In this document: piece by piece, positions 44,132 through 52,442 of the stretch
How the letters are laid out: each line of letters begins with the position of its first letter
Numbering within the stretch: the stretch's first letter is position 1
DNA from: Succinimonas sp045124755
Lineage (GTDB): Bacteria; Pseudomonadota; Gammaproteobacteria; Enterobacterales; Succinivibrionaceae
Length of the DNA stretch: 64,000 bases
Assembly: GCF_045124755.1 (NCBI RefSeq)
Contig: NZ_JBGVMK010000025.1
Reading direction: 5' to 3' (one strand)
Translations under genes and position numbers: made by a program
The notes under the pieces: generated by a model
Told to the model about the DNA's origin: nothing
The model's database searches: none
The model's input: the letters and a program-made list of their open reading frames with translations, nothing else

Positions 44132-45121
44132 ATGAAATGCAAATTCGGCAAATCCGCAGCTTTGGTTTTCGGGGCTCTGGCCTTTGCCGCCGCCGGCTGC
44201 GGCGGCGGTGATCACCACCGCCATCATCATGATGATCATGACGGTCACGATGATTATGATGATACTGTCCTCGTGGATCTCCAGGTGATCGACGGCTACC
44301 TCGATGATGCCATGGTGTTCATTGACATGAACCGCAACTTTGAATGGGATCGCGATGAACCCCGGGCCTATGCCGATGATTACGGCCTCGTGCATCTCAG
44401 TGTCTGGAAGGAGGATCTCCGGAGCCGCGGCGACACCCCGCTGCAGGCGATTGCCGTGTCCCGGAAGGGCGCCCGGGATTACATATACGACGGCAGAGAC
44501 GAGACCGGGAGCGACATTGTCATGTCCCGCAACATTTTTGTGAACCGGGATATGAATGACGGCGTCTGGTACATTATTTCCCCGTTCTCCACCCTGACGG
44601 ATATCGAGCTCAATGGCACCTCCGCCTTCAATGACTTCCAGGAGTACCGCGACCGCCTGACCGGCATTGCCGGAGAAGCCGGGGCCAGCGAAAAGTCCGT
44701 CTACGACAGCGTTGACTACAATGTCAGCTTCCGAGACGAAAATGACCTCAAAACCGTGGTTGCCGGCGAAGTTCTGGCCAGAAAGGGCAAGCTCCCGAAA
44801 TCTCTGGATGAGCTCGAAGATCTGATGAAGGCATTAAGCCGGGGCGGCGATGACTATGACCTTTCCGAATGCCGGAAGCTAACTCAGACCATCGTGGCTC
44901 AGGCCGAGAGCGACATGAAGGACAATAACAGGTATTCCGGAAACGATCTCATTGCCACCATCAAGGACGTTATTGGCAAATCCGAGACTGCAGCTGATGC
45001 CAAGGATAACGATGAGAAGACTGACGGCGAGAAGACTGATCAGAATGCCGGCGAGAAGACCGATGAAGCTGATAATACCGCAGGGCCGGTTCTGGTAATC
45101 GATAACCGGGGAAATGACTGA
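44132..45121 (+). CDS. lipoprotein with His/Asp metal-binding-like segment
   Basis: 329 residues. Signal peptide ending in the lipobox AAGC (about residue 20), then GGGD and the segment HHRHHHDDHDGHDDYDD, a likely divalent-metal-binding or buffering stretch (zinc, nickel or calcium). The next part has VDLQVIDGYLDDAMVFIDMNRNFEWDRDEP, with a calcium-loop-like DMNRNFEWD, typical of exported proteins with a beta-sandwich carboxypeptidase-like start. The C-terminus is a Lys/Asp/Glu-rich repeat (EKTDGEKTDQNAGEKTDE). AAGGAG precedes ATG 44132. Function unknown; surface lipoprotein is confident. Confidence 0.7.
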   Translation: MKCKFGKSAALVFGALAFAAAGCGGGDHHRHHHDDHDGHDDYDDTVLVDLQVIDGYLDDAMVFIDMNRNFEWDRDEPRAYADDYGLVHLSVWKEDLRSRGDTPLQAIAVSRKGARDYIYDGRDETGSDIVMSRNIFVNRDMNDGVWYIISPFSTLTDIELNGTSAFNDFQEYRDRLTGIAGEAGASEKSVYDSVDYNVSFRDENDLKTVVAGEVLARKGKLPKSLDELEDLMKALSRGGDDYDLSECRKLTQTIVAQAESDMKDNNRYSGNDLIATIKDVIGKSETAADAKDNDEKTDGEKTDQNAGEKTDEADNTAGPVLVIDNRGND

Positions 45122-45205
45122 CGGTAGCGCCGGAACGAAAACCCCGGCGCCGGCAGCGTTTTGTCTGACAAGGTCACAGATCTGAATCTCAGCTGAGAGT
45201 CAGTT

Positions 45206-45245
45206 AAAAACCCCGGCGGAGCAGCGCCCCGCCGGGGATTTTTGC
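45206..45245. terminator. bidirectional terminator
   Basis: Nine-bp stem CCCCGGCGG (45211-45219) with CCGCCGGGG (45229-45237), flanked by AAAAA on the left and ATTTTTG on the right. It separates the converging lipoprotein gene (plus) and the repeat-protein genes (minus). Confidence 0.8.
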
Positions 45246-45289
45246 GCCCGGTTAAGCCGCCGGCTTATGAGGGCCGGCCTGAGACAGCT

Positions 45290-45667
45290 TCAGCGCCCCC
45301 TGGAGCCCTTGCGGTTCCCGTACCTGTCCCGGTAGGTGGTTTTGCCCCGGGAGTCGGTTTGCGAGGTGCCTGTGCGATTTCCGTAGCGATCCCGGTAGAC
45401 GGTCTTGCCCCGGGAGTCCGTTTCCGAAGTGCCCGTGCGATTTCCGTATCTGTCCCGGTAGACGGTCTTGCCCCGGGAATCCGTCTCCGCGGTGCCCATG
45501 CGATTCCCGTATCTGTCCCGGTAGACGGTTTTGCCCCGGGAGTCAGTTTCCGCGGTGCCGATGCGGTTTCCGTACTTGTCCCGAATCACCTCCGGAGCCC
45601 CCAGGACATCCTGAGAAAAAAGAACCGCCCCGCTAAGCAGCGTTAATGCCAGTAACACCTTCTTCAT
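45290..45667 (-). CDS. exported 21-residue-repeat protein, paralogue 1
   Basis: 125 residues: a signal peptide (MKKVLLALTLLSGAVLF) and then about four and a half repeats of the pattern YRDxYGNRxGTxETDSRGKT. AGGGAG precedes the ATG. Repeat units are nearly identical at DNA level (63 bp), so copy number may vary by slippage. The pattern resembles beta-hairpin YD-type repeats of exported proteins, but I do not recognise a named family. First of three tandem paralogues, all on the minus strand. Confidence 0.7.
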   Translation of the reverse strand: MKKVLLALTLLSGAVLFSQDVLGAPEVIRDKYGNRIGTAETDSRGKTVYRDRYGNRMGTAETDSRGKTVYRDRYGNRTGTSETDSRGKTVYRDRYGNRTGTSQTDSRGKTTYRDRYGNRKGSRGR

Positions 45668-46610
45668 ATCCTGTTCTCCCTGTTTGCTCCGTTCGTTCCT
45701 GAAAATTCAGCCCTCTCAGCTGCTGCCGCAGGTCAGCGGCTGCTCTCCCCCGTGCGGTTCCCATGCTGATCCCGGTAGATGGTTCTCCCCCGGGAATCGG
45801 TTTCAGCGGTGCCGGTGCGGTTCCCGTACCGATCCCGGTACACGGTTCTCCCCCGGGAATCGGTTTCGGAGGTGCCGGTGCGGTTCCCGTAGCTGTCCCG
45901 GTACACGGTTTTGCCCCGGGAATCCGTCTCCGCGGTGCCGGTGCGATTCCCGTACCGATCCCGGTAAACGGTTCTCCCCCGGGAATCGGTTTCGGCGGTG
46001 CCGGTGCGGTTCCCGTATTTATCCCGGTACACGGTTTTGCCCCGGGAATCCGTTTCCGCGGTGCCCACGCGATTCCCGTATCTGTCCCGCATGACCTCCG
46101 TGGCGGCAGCGGCATCCCCCGCTCCGAAGGAAGAGACGCTGAACAGAGCCGCCGCGATGGCTGACAGCATGACTGAATGAATAACTGCCCGCAGAAAAAA
46201 CCGTTTCATCTTCTTTCTCCTGAGTCAAAAATAAAGGCCGGAACTGCGTCAGCGGCCGCCATAGCCGGTGATATTGCCGCTGGCATCCCGGTATACCCGG
46301 TTCCCCCGAGCATCGGTTTCCCCGGTGCCCGTGCGGTTCCCGGCGCTGTCCCGGAATACCATGCGGCCCGCGCCGTCTCTGGTGCCGGTGCCGGTACGAT
46401 TCCCCGCGCTGTCCCGGATAACCAGATTCCCCGAGGAATCAACATCCGCCGTGCCCACGCGGTTTCCGGCGCTGTCCCGGAAAACCATATGCCCGGAGGA
46501 ATCCGCATCCGCCGAACCCACCCGGTTTCCGGCATTGTCCCGGTACACCACATGACGCCCCGATGAATCCTTTTCCATAGTGCCGATACGATTCCCGGAG
46601 GCATCCCTGA
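45340..46610. repeat. 63-bp coding repeats across three paralogous genes
   Basis: Roughly 17 units of a 63-bp repeat spread over the three genes. Units in paralogues 1 and 2 share long identical stretches such as CCCCGGGAATCGGTTTC and CGGTGCGGTTCCCGTA. Confidence 0.8.
45733..46209 (-). CDS. exported 21-residue-repeat protein, paralogue 2
   Basis: 158 residues. Signal peptide (AVIHSVMLSAIAAALFSV), short Ala-rich joint, then six units of the 21-residue repeat with DRYGNRTGTAETDSRG as core, ending RTGESSR. AGGAGAAAGAAG lies just before the ATG. The longest array of the trio. Repeats are so regular that the complementary strand and other frames stay open, which creates false ORFs. Confidence 0.7.
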   Translation of the reverse strand: MKRFFLRAVIHSVMLSAIAAALFSVSSFGAGDAAAATEVMRDRYGNRVGTAETDSRGKTVYRDKYGNRTGTAETDSRGRTVYRDRYGNRTGTAETDSRGKTVYRDSYGNRTGTSETDSRGRTVYRDRYGNRTGTAETDSRGRTIYRDQHGNRTGESSR

Positions 46611-46701
46611 GCACCTCTGTCGCCGCAAATGATGCCGGGAATATCGCAAGGGACAGCAAAATGACCCCGCCAAGAAAAGCTTTTGTCAGTATTCCTTTCA
46701 T
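46249..46701 (-). CDS. exported 21-residue-repeat protein, paralogue 3
   Basis: 150 residues. Signal peptide (FLGGVILLSLAIFPASFA) then six or so units of a diverged repeat: RDSAGNRxGTxDxDSSGxxV in place of RDxYGNRxGTxETDSRG. The start at 46701 has GGAG 8 nt upstream; earlier in-frame ATG at 46770 lacks a site and would block the signal peptide. This is the most diverged copy, probably the oldest. Confidence 0.7.
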   Translation of the reverse strand: MKGILTKAFLGGVILLSLAIFPASFAATEVLRDASGNRIGTMEKDSSGRHVVYRDNAGNRVGSADADSSGHMVFRDSAGNRVGTADVDSSGNLVIRDSAGNRTGTGTRDGAGRMVFRDSAGNRTGTGETDARGNRVYRDASGNITGYGGR

Positions 46702-47102
46702 CTCAGATCTCCGTAAATACAGCCTGGTTCGTCCTCTTACGATTTTAACACCGGAGCGGGGTAACCGCATATAAATGATGTCGTAACCTGCAAGTTTGTC
46801 AGAGCTTCTGTATATTTAATAGCGCCTGCGATGTAAAGCCCCTGAAAATCTCAGCTCACAAATACCGTCTTTCTTTTTTTGCTGCCGCTTCTCCTGTTCT
46901 GCCCGGAGTTCCGGGGAATGAGTCCGGCATTCGTGACCGTATTCGCGGTATTTCCCGGGAAAGCGCCTACAATACATTAAAAGAGCGGGCCAAGATGCTG
47001 ATAAGACCGGATCGGAACTCCCGGTGCGGCATCTCAGCGATGGCTTCTCCCGCCCTTCCTTTCTGTCTCAAACTGCAATCTTTTTTGCCAGGGGGGTTCC
47101 TC
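46702..47102. other. divergent intergenic region
   Basis: About 400 bp between divergent exported-protein genes. Presumably holds both promoters; no strong consensus noted. Confidence 0.4.
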
Positions 47103-48101
47103 ATGCTGAAGTCCTTCATAAATTCCTTGCTGCTTTTTACCCTTGCCGGGACTGTTTCCTGGGAATGTCAGGCCCTGACCCTGGCAGAATTCGCCGCGGC
47201 CAACGCTCCTGATAATGCTGAGGAGAGCGCCCAGGCTCCCGCTGACGAAGCTCTCTTCCGGGAAAGGGAACAGTTTGTCATGAAAATTAATGAAGCCATG
47301 ATGAAGGAGGATCGGGAAGCTATTAAGCATGGCGCCGTTACCATGTTTGACTACTGCCTCTCAACAAAGATCTCCTTCAAAAAATCCTCCGCACGCGCCA
47401 TGTACGCCACCTATGAAATCAGTCAGGCCCGGGGGAATCAGGATTTTCTGGATAAGAGGGTGCTTCTCAGAGGAACCGTGGCCGAGGTGCGCAATGCCGC
47501 CGGAAAGGATCCGGAGCTTTTCTTCCGGGCCGGCGACAAAACCTCTCCCCATGCTGTCCGGGCCGTCTTTGCCAGTCCCGCAGCAGCTGCCGCCAAAATA
47601 GCCGCCCTCAAAAAGGATGAGGATACTGCGCTTTTGTGCACCGGAGCCGGCATCACGGACGAAACCCCGGAGGTGAAGGACTGCGAATTCATTGACCGCT
47701 ATGCCGATGACTGCGAAAAAGAAGAACTCTCAGCCATTGACAGCATCCAGCATGGCAACTTTAAAGTCCCCATCACGGTTCTGGGGAACTGGACGCTGAC
47801 CTATCTTATCGCCGCGGAATCCCCTGACTTTATGAAGGAATGCCTGAAGGGGAACTGCGAGCCCAATCAGAAGCTTTTTGAGAGCGTCTTCGGAAGCGCC
47901 TACTTTCCCATGGTCTTCAAGGGCGTTAAGCCCCGGCTGAGCCCCCCGGAACAGAAAAGAATCAGCGCCATGAAAGCCGCGGTCTGGCAGTATCTCATCT
48001 ATAAGAAAATCACGGATCCCGCCACCGGAAAGCTCCTCGTGCCCGATACGGAAATCCCGGACTTAACCCTGGTGAACACCTATGTGAAAAAGACCAAGTA
48101 G
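47103..48101 (+). CDS. exported protein with OB-fold-like domain
   Basis: 332 residues. Signal peptide (FINSLLLFTLAGTVSWECQA), then a helical part and near residue 110 a segment FLDKRVLLRGTVAEVRN ... LLCTGAGI that resembles the tRNA_anti-like OB-fold found in many exported proteins of unknown role. Six or more cysteines in the second half (DYCL, VKDCEF, DDCEKE, KECLKGNCE) could form disulfides in the periplasm. The ATG at 47103 has GGGGGG upstream and starts the signal peptide. Converges with the kinase gene 10 bp away. Confidence 0.65.
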   Translation: MLKSFINSLLLFTLAGTVSWECQALTLAEFAAANAPDNAEESAQAPADEALFREREQFVMKINEAMMKEDREAIKHGAVTMFDYCLSTKISFKKSSARAMYATYEISQARGNQDFLDKRVLLRGTVAEVRNAAGKDPELFFRAGDKTSPHAVRAVFASPAAAAAKIAALKKDEDTALLCTGAGITDETPEVKDCEFIDRYADDCEKEELSAIDSIQHGNFKVPITVLGNWTLTYLIAAESPDFMKECLKGNCEPNQKLFESVFGSAYFPMVFKGVKPRLSPPEQKRISAMKAAVWQYLIYKKITDPATGKLLVPDTEIPDLTLVNTYVKKTK

Positions 48102-48111
48102 GATCTCCCCG

Positions 48112-50472
48112 CTATTCCTGAGCCAGGGAGCAGCTCTTGCGATGCCCCAGCTGGCAGGCCCGGGCAAAAAAGCTCCGGGCTTTTGTCCGATTCTTCGCCG
48201 TCCCGAGGCCGTACCTGTGGAGATACCCGAGACCGGCGCAGCTATGCCCGTTATCAAGATCGCAGCCCTTCCGGTAATACTCCAGAGATCGGGCGTAATC
48301 CCGGCTGACTCCCAGACCCTGCTGGTAAAGCCAGCCCAGATTGGAGCAGCCCATGCCGTCATTCATGCCGCAGGAAAGCTCATAAAGCTCCCGGGCCCGG
48401 CCATAATCCTGCGGTGTTCCCGAGCCGTTCTGATAATACCAGCCCGCTCTCGCGCAGCCTTTGGAGCTCTTAAGCCGGCAGGCCTCTTCAAAGTTTTGGA
48501 GAGCAAGAGCCTTTTCGTTTTTCTTCTCGAGAGCAAAGCCCCGGCTGAGATACCGGGAGCGCTGAGATCCGGCGCCGGAGGACTCCTCTCCCGAAAGGTT
48601 CTGGCTTTCTTTCGGGGCGGGATCTTCCCGGGCCCCGGATTCCGGGGCCCGGGGGAGAACGCAGTCCTGGCAGGCATCGCCTGCGGCATGATGCTGCCAG
48701 AAGACGGCGGCCGCTCCTGCCAGGAGGAGCGCCGCAATAATAACGGAGATGCCGTGTCTCCGGCCCTTTCCTCCTTCCGCTGCCGTATTGCTCTGCTCAG
48801 GATCTCCGGGGTTATCCCTGATGGGAGGTCTCGCATTAAGAGCCTTTTTGATGATTGCGGCGGCATTTCTGTCCGGCAGGAACTCGCTGGCAAAAAGAAG
48901 ATCCTTTCCGGCGGCGGCAATGCAGCGCGCATATCCGGAGGGATCGCATTCCAGAAGATGCTGCATTTTGCTCCCGAAATCCTCCGGACTCTGATATACG
49001 GAGCTTCCGGCCCGGAAGCTCATCTCTCCGGAAAACGACCAGCCCAGAATGCAGGCGATCTCCCGGTCGGAAAGCTCCCGCCTTCCGATAATCCTCCGGA
49101 TACGGGAAAGGATCTCCGTGAGGGAGGCGCTTTTAACGATCTCCGCGGCGTAATAGGCCAGAAAATCCGTCCGGAACAGGGAAGCTGCATGGCTGATAAG
49201 CCGTGATTCCGCGCCGGCATTTGCAGCCTTCAGGAGATCCCGGGCCAGCTCCGCCATGCTCCGGTACCCCCGGCCGGCGGCATAAAGCTCCTTTACGGAG
49301 GGCTCCAGATGGTACATGAGAGAACAGAAGATGCCGTATGCCTGTGCCGGAGAGCTTTCCAGATCCGCCTCCGCCCGGCGCGCCAGAGCGGCTTTGGCGG
49401 CGTCATAAAGACTGTAGTGGTGGGAAATGATGCCCCGGCCCAGCTCCCGGATCCCCGGTTCCGGATCCGCCAGAAGCGCCCGGACAAAGGACCCCGAGTC
49501 GGTGTATTTGCTGCCGTTAAAGAGATAGGGAGGGAAGCCGGCAAACTCCGGGGGCGTTTTTGGAGCATATTCTCCCGGCACCGGCTGCTTTTCCCCCTTC
49601 AGCCATGCGGAAACCTCCGGGTACCCCCACCTTCTGTGGGGATTATCCCGGTCATTCCGCCCGGAAATATCCCGGTAGGTAAGCCCCAGCACCAGATCCC
49701 GGAGTTCCCCGGGGAAATTGTCCGGAAAGCTGATTTTGTTCACCGCCGCCAGCCGGGCGGACTCCTCGGGAGAAAGTCCGGCATTCTGGAAAGGAGTAAA
49801 ACCGGCAAAGAGCTCAAATACGGTGATGCCCAGAGAGTAGTAATCGCTTTCCCGGTGAAAAATCCCCTGCACCGCCTCCGGAGCGGCATAAAGAGGAGTC
49901 ATGCCAGTACTGGTGCGCACCAGAGTTCTCCCGTCCGTATCAGAGCTGATGCCGAAATCGATAACGAGAATCCTCCGGCCGTCATCATCAGGAATAAGAT
50001 TGGCCGGCTTAAGATCCCGGTGAATAATCCCCGCGCTGTGAATAACCCGGAGGGCTTCGTTTACCGAGGGGATGATCCGGCTCTTAAGATCCCGGAGGGT
50101 GAAGCGTTTCCCCGCCGCAAGCTCATCAGCGAGACTGCCCCGGCGGTACCAGGGCATAATCACATACTGGTGTCCCTCATAAACTCCCGCCGCATAAACG
50201 GGAGCCACAAAGGGACTTCGGATGTCCCGGAGCTTTCTCAGAACGGATTCCTTCACGGCATTGGTTCTGCGGTAGTATTTAAGGAGGAGGTTTTCCCGGG
50301 AATTACGGGAGCACTCATAGATATCAGCCTCTCCGGAACGGAAATCCAGTCTTTTAATAACATGGAAGCCGTCAGGAAGCAGCGCTCCCGCGATGTCAGG
50401 AGCGGTTTCGTCATCCTCCCTGATGCGGGTGCGATCTGCCGGAGCCTTCCGGCTGTTGATTCTCGTTTCCAT
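48112..50472 (-). CDS. transmembrane Ser/Thr protein kinase with Sel1 repeats
   Basis: 786 residues. Cytoplasmic kinase domain (about 37-310): invariant Lys in LLLKYYRR (K65), catalytic HRDLKPAN (151-158), DFG (172-174) and APE (197-199). The glycine-rich loop is atypical (RLDFRSGEADIY). A long helical middle region follows. One transmembrane helix (about 573-592, SVIIAALLLAGAAAVF) puts the C-terminus in the periplasm. There, an acidic linker leads to four Sel1-type repeats with paired cysteines (CARAGWYYQNGSGTP, CSNLGWLYQQGLGV, CAGLGYLHRYGLGT). This kinase is the obvious partner in the window for the PP2C phosphatase and FHA protein near 3-7 kb, though unlinked; that pairing is inference. 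Confidence 0.92.
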   Translation of the reverse strand: METRINSRKAPADRTRIREDDETAPDIAGALLPDGFHVIKRLDFRSGEADIYECSRNSRENLLLKYYRRTNAVKESVLRKLRDIRSPFVAPVYAAGVYEGHQYVIMPWYRRGSLADELAAGKRFTLRDLKSRIIPSVNEALRVIHSAGIIHRDLKPANLIPDDDGRRILVIDFGISSDTDGRTLVRTSTGMTPLYAAPEAVQGIFHRESDYYSLGITVFELFAGFTPFQNAGLSPEESARLAAVNKISFPDNFPGELRDLVLGLTYRDISGRNDRDNPHRRWGYPEVSAWLKGEKQPVPGEYAPKTPPEFAGFPPYLFNGSKYTDSGSFVRALLADPEPGIRELGRGIISHHYSLYDAAKAALARRAEADLESSPAQAYGIFCSLMYHLEPSVKELYAAGRGYRSMAELARDLLKAANAGAESRLISHAASLFRTDFLAYYAAEIVKSASLTEILSRIRRIIGRRELSDREIACILGWSFSGEMSFRAGSSVYQSPEDFGSKMQHLLECDPSGYARCIAAAGKDLLFASEFLPDRNAAAIIKKALNARPPIRDNPGDPEQSNTAAEGGKGRRHGISVIIAALLLAGAAAVFWQHHAAGDACQDCVLPRAPESGAREDPAPKESQNLSGEESSGAGSQRSRYLSRGFALEKKNEKALALQNFEEACRLKSSKGCARAGWYYQNGSGTPQDYGRARELYELSCGMNDGMGCSNLGWLYQQGLGVSRDYARSLEYYRKGCDLDNGHSCAGLGYLHRYGLGTAKNRTKARSFFARACQLGHRKSCSLAQE

Positions 50473-50827
50473 TTAAAGCCTCGCATCAGTTTCTTTCTGA
50501 TTCCGCTGATCCCCGGCAGTCATGGTAATCCCCGCCGCATAAAAAATCTCCCGCCGGATTCATAGTTTCGGGGAGAGGGATCACATCGTTAAAGGGGGCC
50601 GGATTGATTCGTAGTTTCAGGGCGAAAGATGCAAAGATGACCTGAAAAACCGGACAAAAAAAGTGCATTTTTTCTGATCCGGAAACAGATTCTCATATCG
50701 GATGCATTAATCATGGATTTTTGACAGGGGTTGTGCTATTGTGATAATACCAACGTATATTTGATAAAAATTAGTCGTTATTCAGTAAATATTTGGCACT
50801 TTGCCTGATTTTAAGGACACGCAAACT
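50473..50827. other. divergent intergenic region
   Basis: About 350 bp. The right part, 50690-50800, is AT-rich with TTGACA (50732-50737) and TGTGATAAT 17-19 nt later, a plausible plus-strand promoter for the next gene. Confidence 0.45.
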
Positions 50828-51346
50828 ATGGATATTTTAACGAATCTCATCTCAGATATCTCGCCTGACAGACTTCCGGAAATACAGCAGACAGACAAGA
50901 ACAAGCCTAAGGCAGATTATCCCCGGGGCACTCATATCCGGACGCCGGATCCCTCGGAGCTGTCATCACCATGGAAACACGGCATAGCCATAGGCAACAA
51001 AAAGATCATCGCCAGAAAAGGCAGCGAGATCACCATCATGGAGCTAAAGGAATTCTTTACGCTTCCCTGCGCCGAGGTCATCACCCATGATTACTCGGTA
51101 TACACTCCTGATGAAATCGTCGCCCGGGCCATGGACATTGTGGTCAAGAGCAGGAGCTCCGGCATCATTCATCTGGACAGCTTCTGGACCTCGGAGGTTT
51201 TTGATGAAAGCTTTGACTCCATGCTCATGAACCGGAATCTGGCCATCCTGAACGAGTATATTTCCGTGATTATGCGCGCTCAGGAAAACCAGCCCCGGGA
51301 ACGCCGCCCGAAACAGCGGGTCTCCCCGAACTTCTTCGAAGACTAG
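50828..51346 (+). CDS. cytoplasmic protein of unknown function
   Basis: 172 residues, no signal peptide. The middle has HGIAIGNKKIIARKGSEITIMELKEFF and the C-terminus is rich in Arg and Pro (QPRERRPKQRVSP). I do not recognise the family. ATG 50828 has AAGGA 10 nt upstream; an in-frame TTG at 50801 is less likely. It is intact and has a good promoter, so it is probably a real gene. Confidence 0.6.
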   Translation: MDILTNLISDISPDRLPEIQQTDKNKPKADYPRGTHIRTPDPSELSSPWKHGIAIGNKKIIARKGSEITIMELKEFFTLPCAEVITHDYSVYTPDEIVARAMDIVVKSRSSGIIHLDSFWTSEVFDESFDSMLMNRNLAILNEYISVIMRAQENQPRERRPKQRVSPNFFED

Positions 51347-51600
51347 CCCTGAAACAGGGAGGCCCGGCCTCCCTGAAGTCCCAGTCTCCCCCGGAGCCGC
51401 TTTTTCCGCTTTCCGGCTTCTGCTGTTCCTTTGCCCCTTTCCCCGCTTCTCCCCTCTTTGCCGTTCCGCATTCTTGCCGGTCTCAGGAATTTTCCGGGGC
51501 GCTGCTTGCTCCGCCGCGCCATCAGGGTATTCCGCTGCTATATATCCCTGAGCTGTGTCTTCTGCCGTTAATCCGCAGTCACCGCAGCCACAACACAAAA

Positions 51601-51647
51601 AAAATAAGCGGTGAGACCTTGCCTGAAGCCATTTCTCACCGTTTTAA
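51601..51647 (-). terminator. terminator of the truncated Rpn-like copy
   Basis: Stem CGGTGAGA with TCTCACCG around a 16-nt loop; on the minus strand followed by TTATTTTTTTTG. A matching hairpin lies at 52305-52350 in the second copy. Confidence 0.7.
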
Positions 51648-51732
51648 GTATGTTACAGCAGCAGCGCCGCTCTCCCATCTGGGATGCGGCAAGGCCCGGA
51701 GATCTCTTTAACCGCAGGAGAGCTTCCTAATG

Positions 51733-52122
51733 TTATGCCCCGGCAGGAACAGAGGAAGCCTGAGTTTTTACCTCTTCCGGAAGAGTTTCAGTCTGTTCCT
51801 TCATAAGCTTCCGTACATAATCCGGGGTTACCGGATGCCGTTTAGTAACATAATTCACAATGGCTTCATCAGAATCCCCTTTGTCTTTCAGAATCCCAAT
51901 CGCCTCTAAAACCTTAACTTTCTGTTCCCAGAGATCTAATCCGTTCATCATATTAACCTCATTGGTATCTCTTTCCTGAAATATTTTCTTATGTTTGATA
52001 AACGCGCAGATAAAGTCCGCAGTTTCCGTATCGGTACTTTTCTGCTCCTTAATCAGTTCTGCGAGCTTGCCATCATTCTGGTGCTTGACGACCTTAAGGG
52101 CAAATCCGCAGGCGGTGCTTAG
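51733..52122 (-). pseudogene. 3' fragment of an Rpn-like nuclease gene
   Basis: The last 72 residues remain open (GLDLWEQKVKVLEAIGILKDKG ... YVRKLMKEQ) and correspond to the C-terminal regulatory tail of the neighbouring gene. The upstream part of the copy, to 52122, matches the neighbour in DNA but its 5' half is missing. Not expected to make a functional protein, although the short C-terminal ORF has its own ATG pair (MMNGL) and could be translated, as small C-terminal products of Rpn genes can be. Confidence 0.75.
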
Positions 52123-52442
52123 TTCACAAAATATCCGTTATCCGCATCTTCAGAAAGCCTGGGCGTAACAATCATGTTAATGTCAGGCCGCTGGCTGTTC
52201 AGGATCCGCCGGAAGCCGGCAACTCCTGCGTCAGGAATTTCATGAAGCCGACATGGCTATCTGAGGATGCCCAAATCCTTACGCAGCCACAACACAAAAA
52301 AAATAAGCGGGGAGACCTTGCCTGAAGCCATATCTCACCGTTTTTGCGATCAGCTTATAGTGTGTACAACTGCGGTGCCGCTCTCCCGTTTGGGATGCAA
52401 GAAGGCCTTGAGAGCTCTTTAACCGCAGGAGATCTTCCTATG

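Larger units (their letters stand above)
51581..52122. repeat. direct repeat of the Rpn-like locus, truncated copy
   Basis: Matches 52286-52830: terminator hairpin, 3' end of the gene and coding part up to GCGGTGCT, where similarity stops abruptly at about 52122. Some stretches of more than 100 bp, such as 51961-52080, are nearly identical, so the duplication is recent or kept alike by conversion. Confidence 0.85.

Noticed and set aside
45242..46164. Open frames on the plus strand and in other minus frames across the repeat-protein genes
   Set aside because: Regular 63-bp repeats keep all frames open; only the frames with signal peptides are credible.
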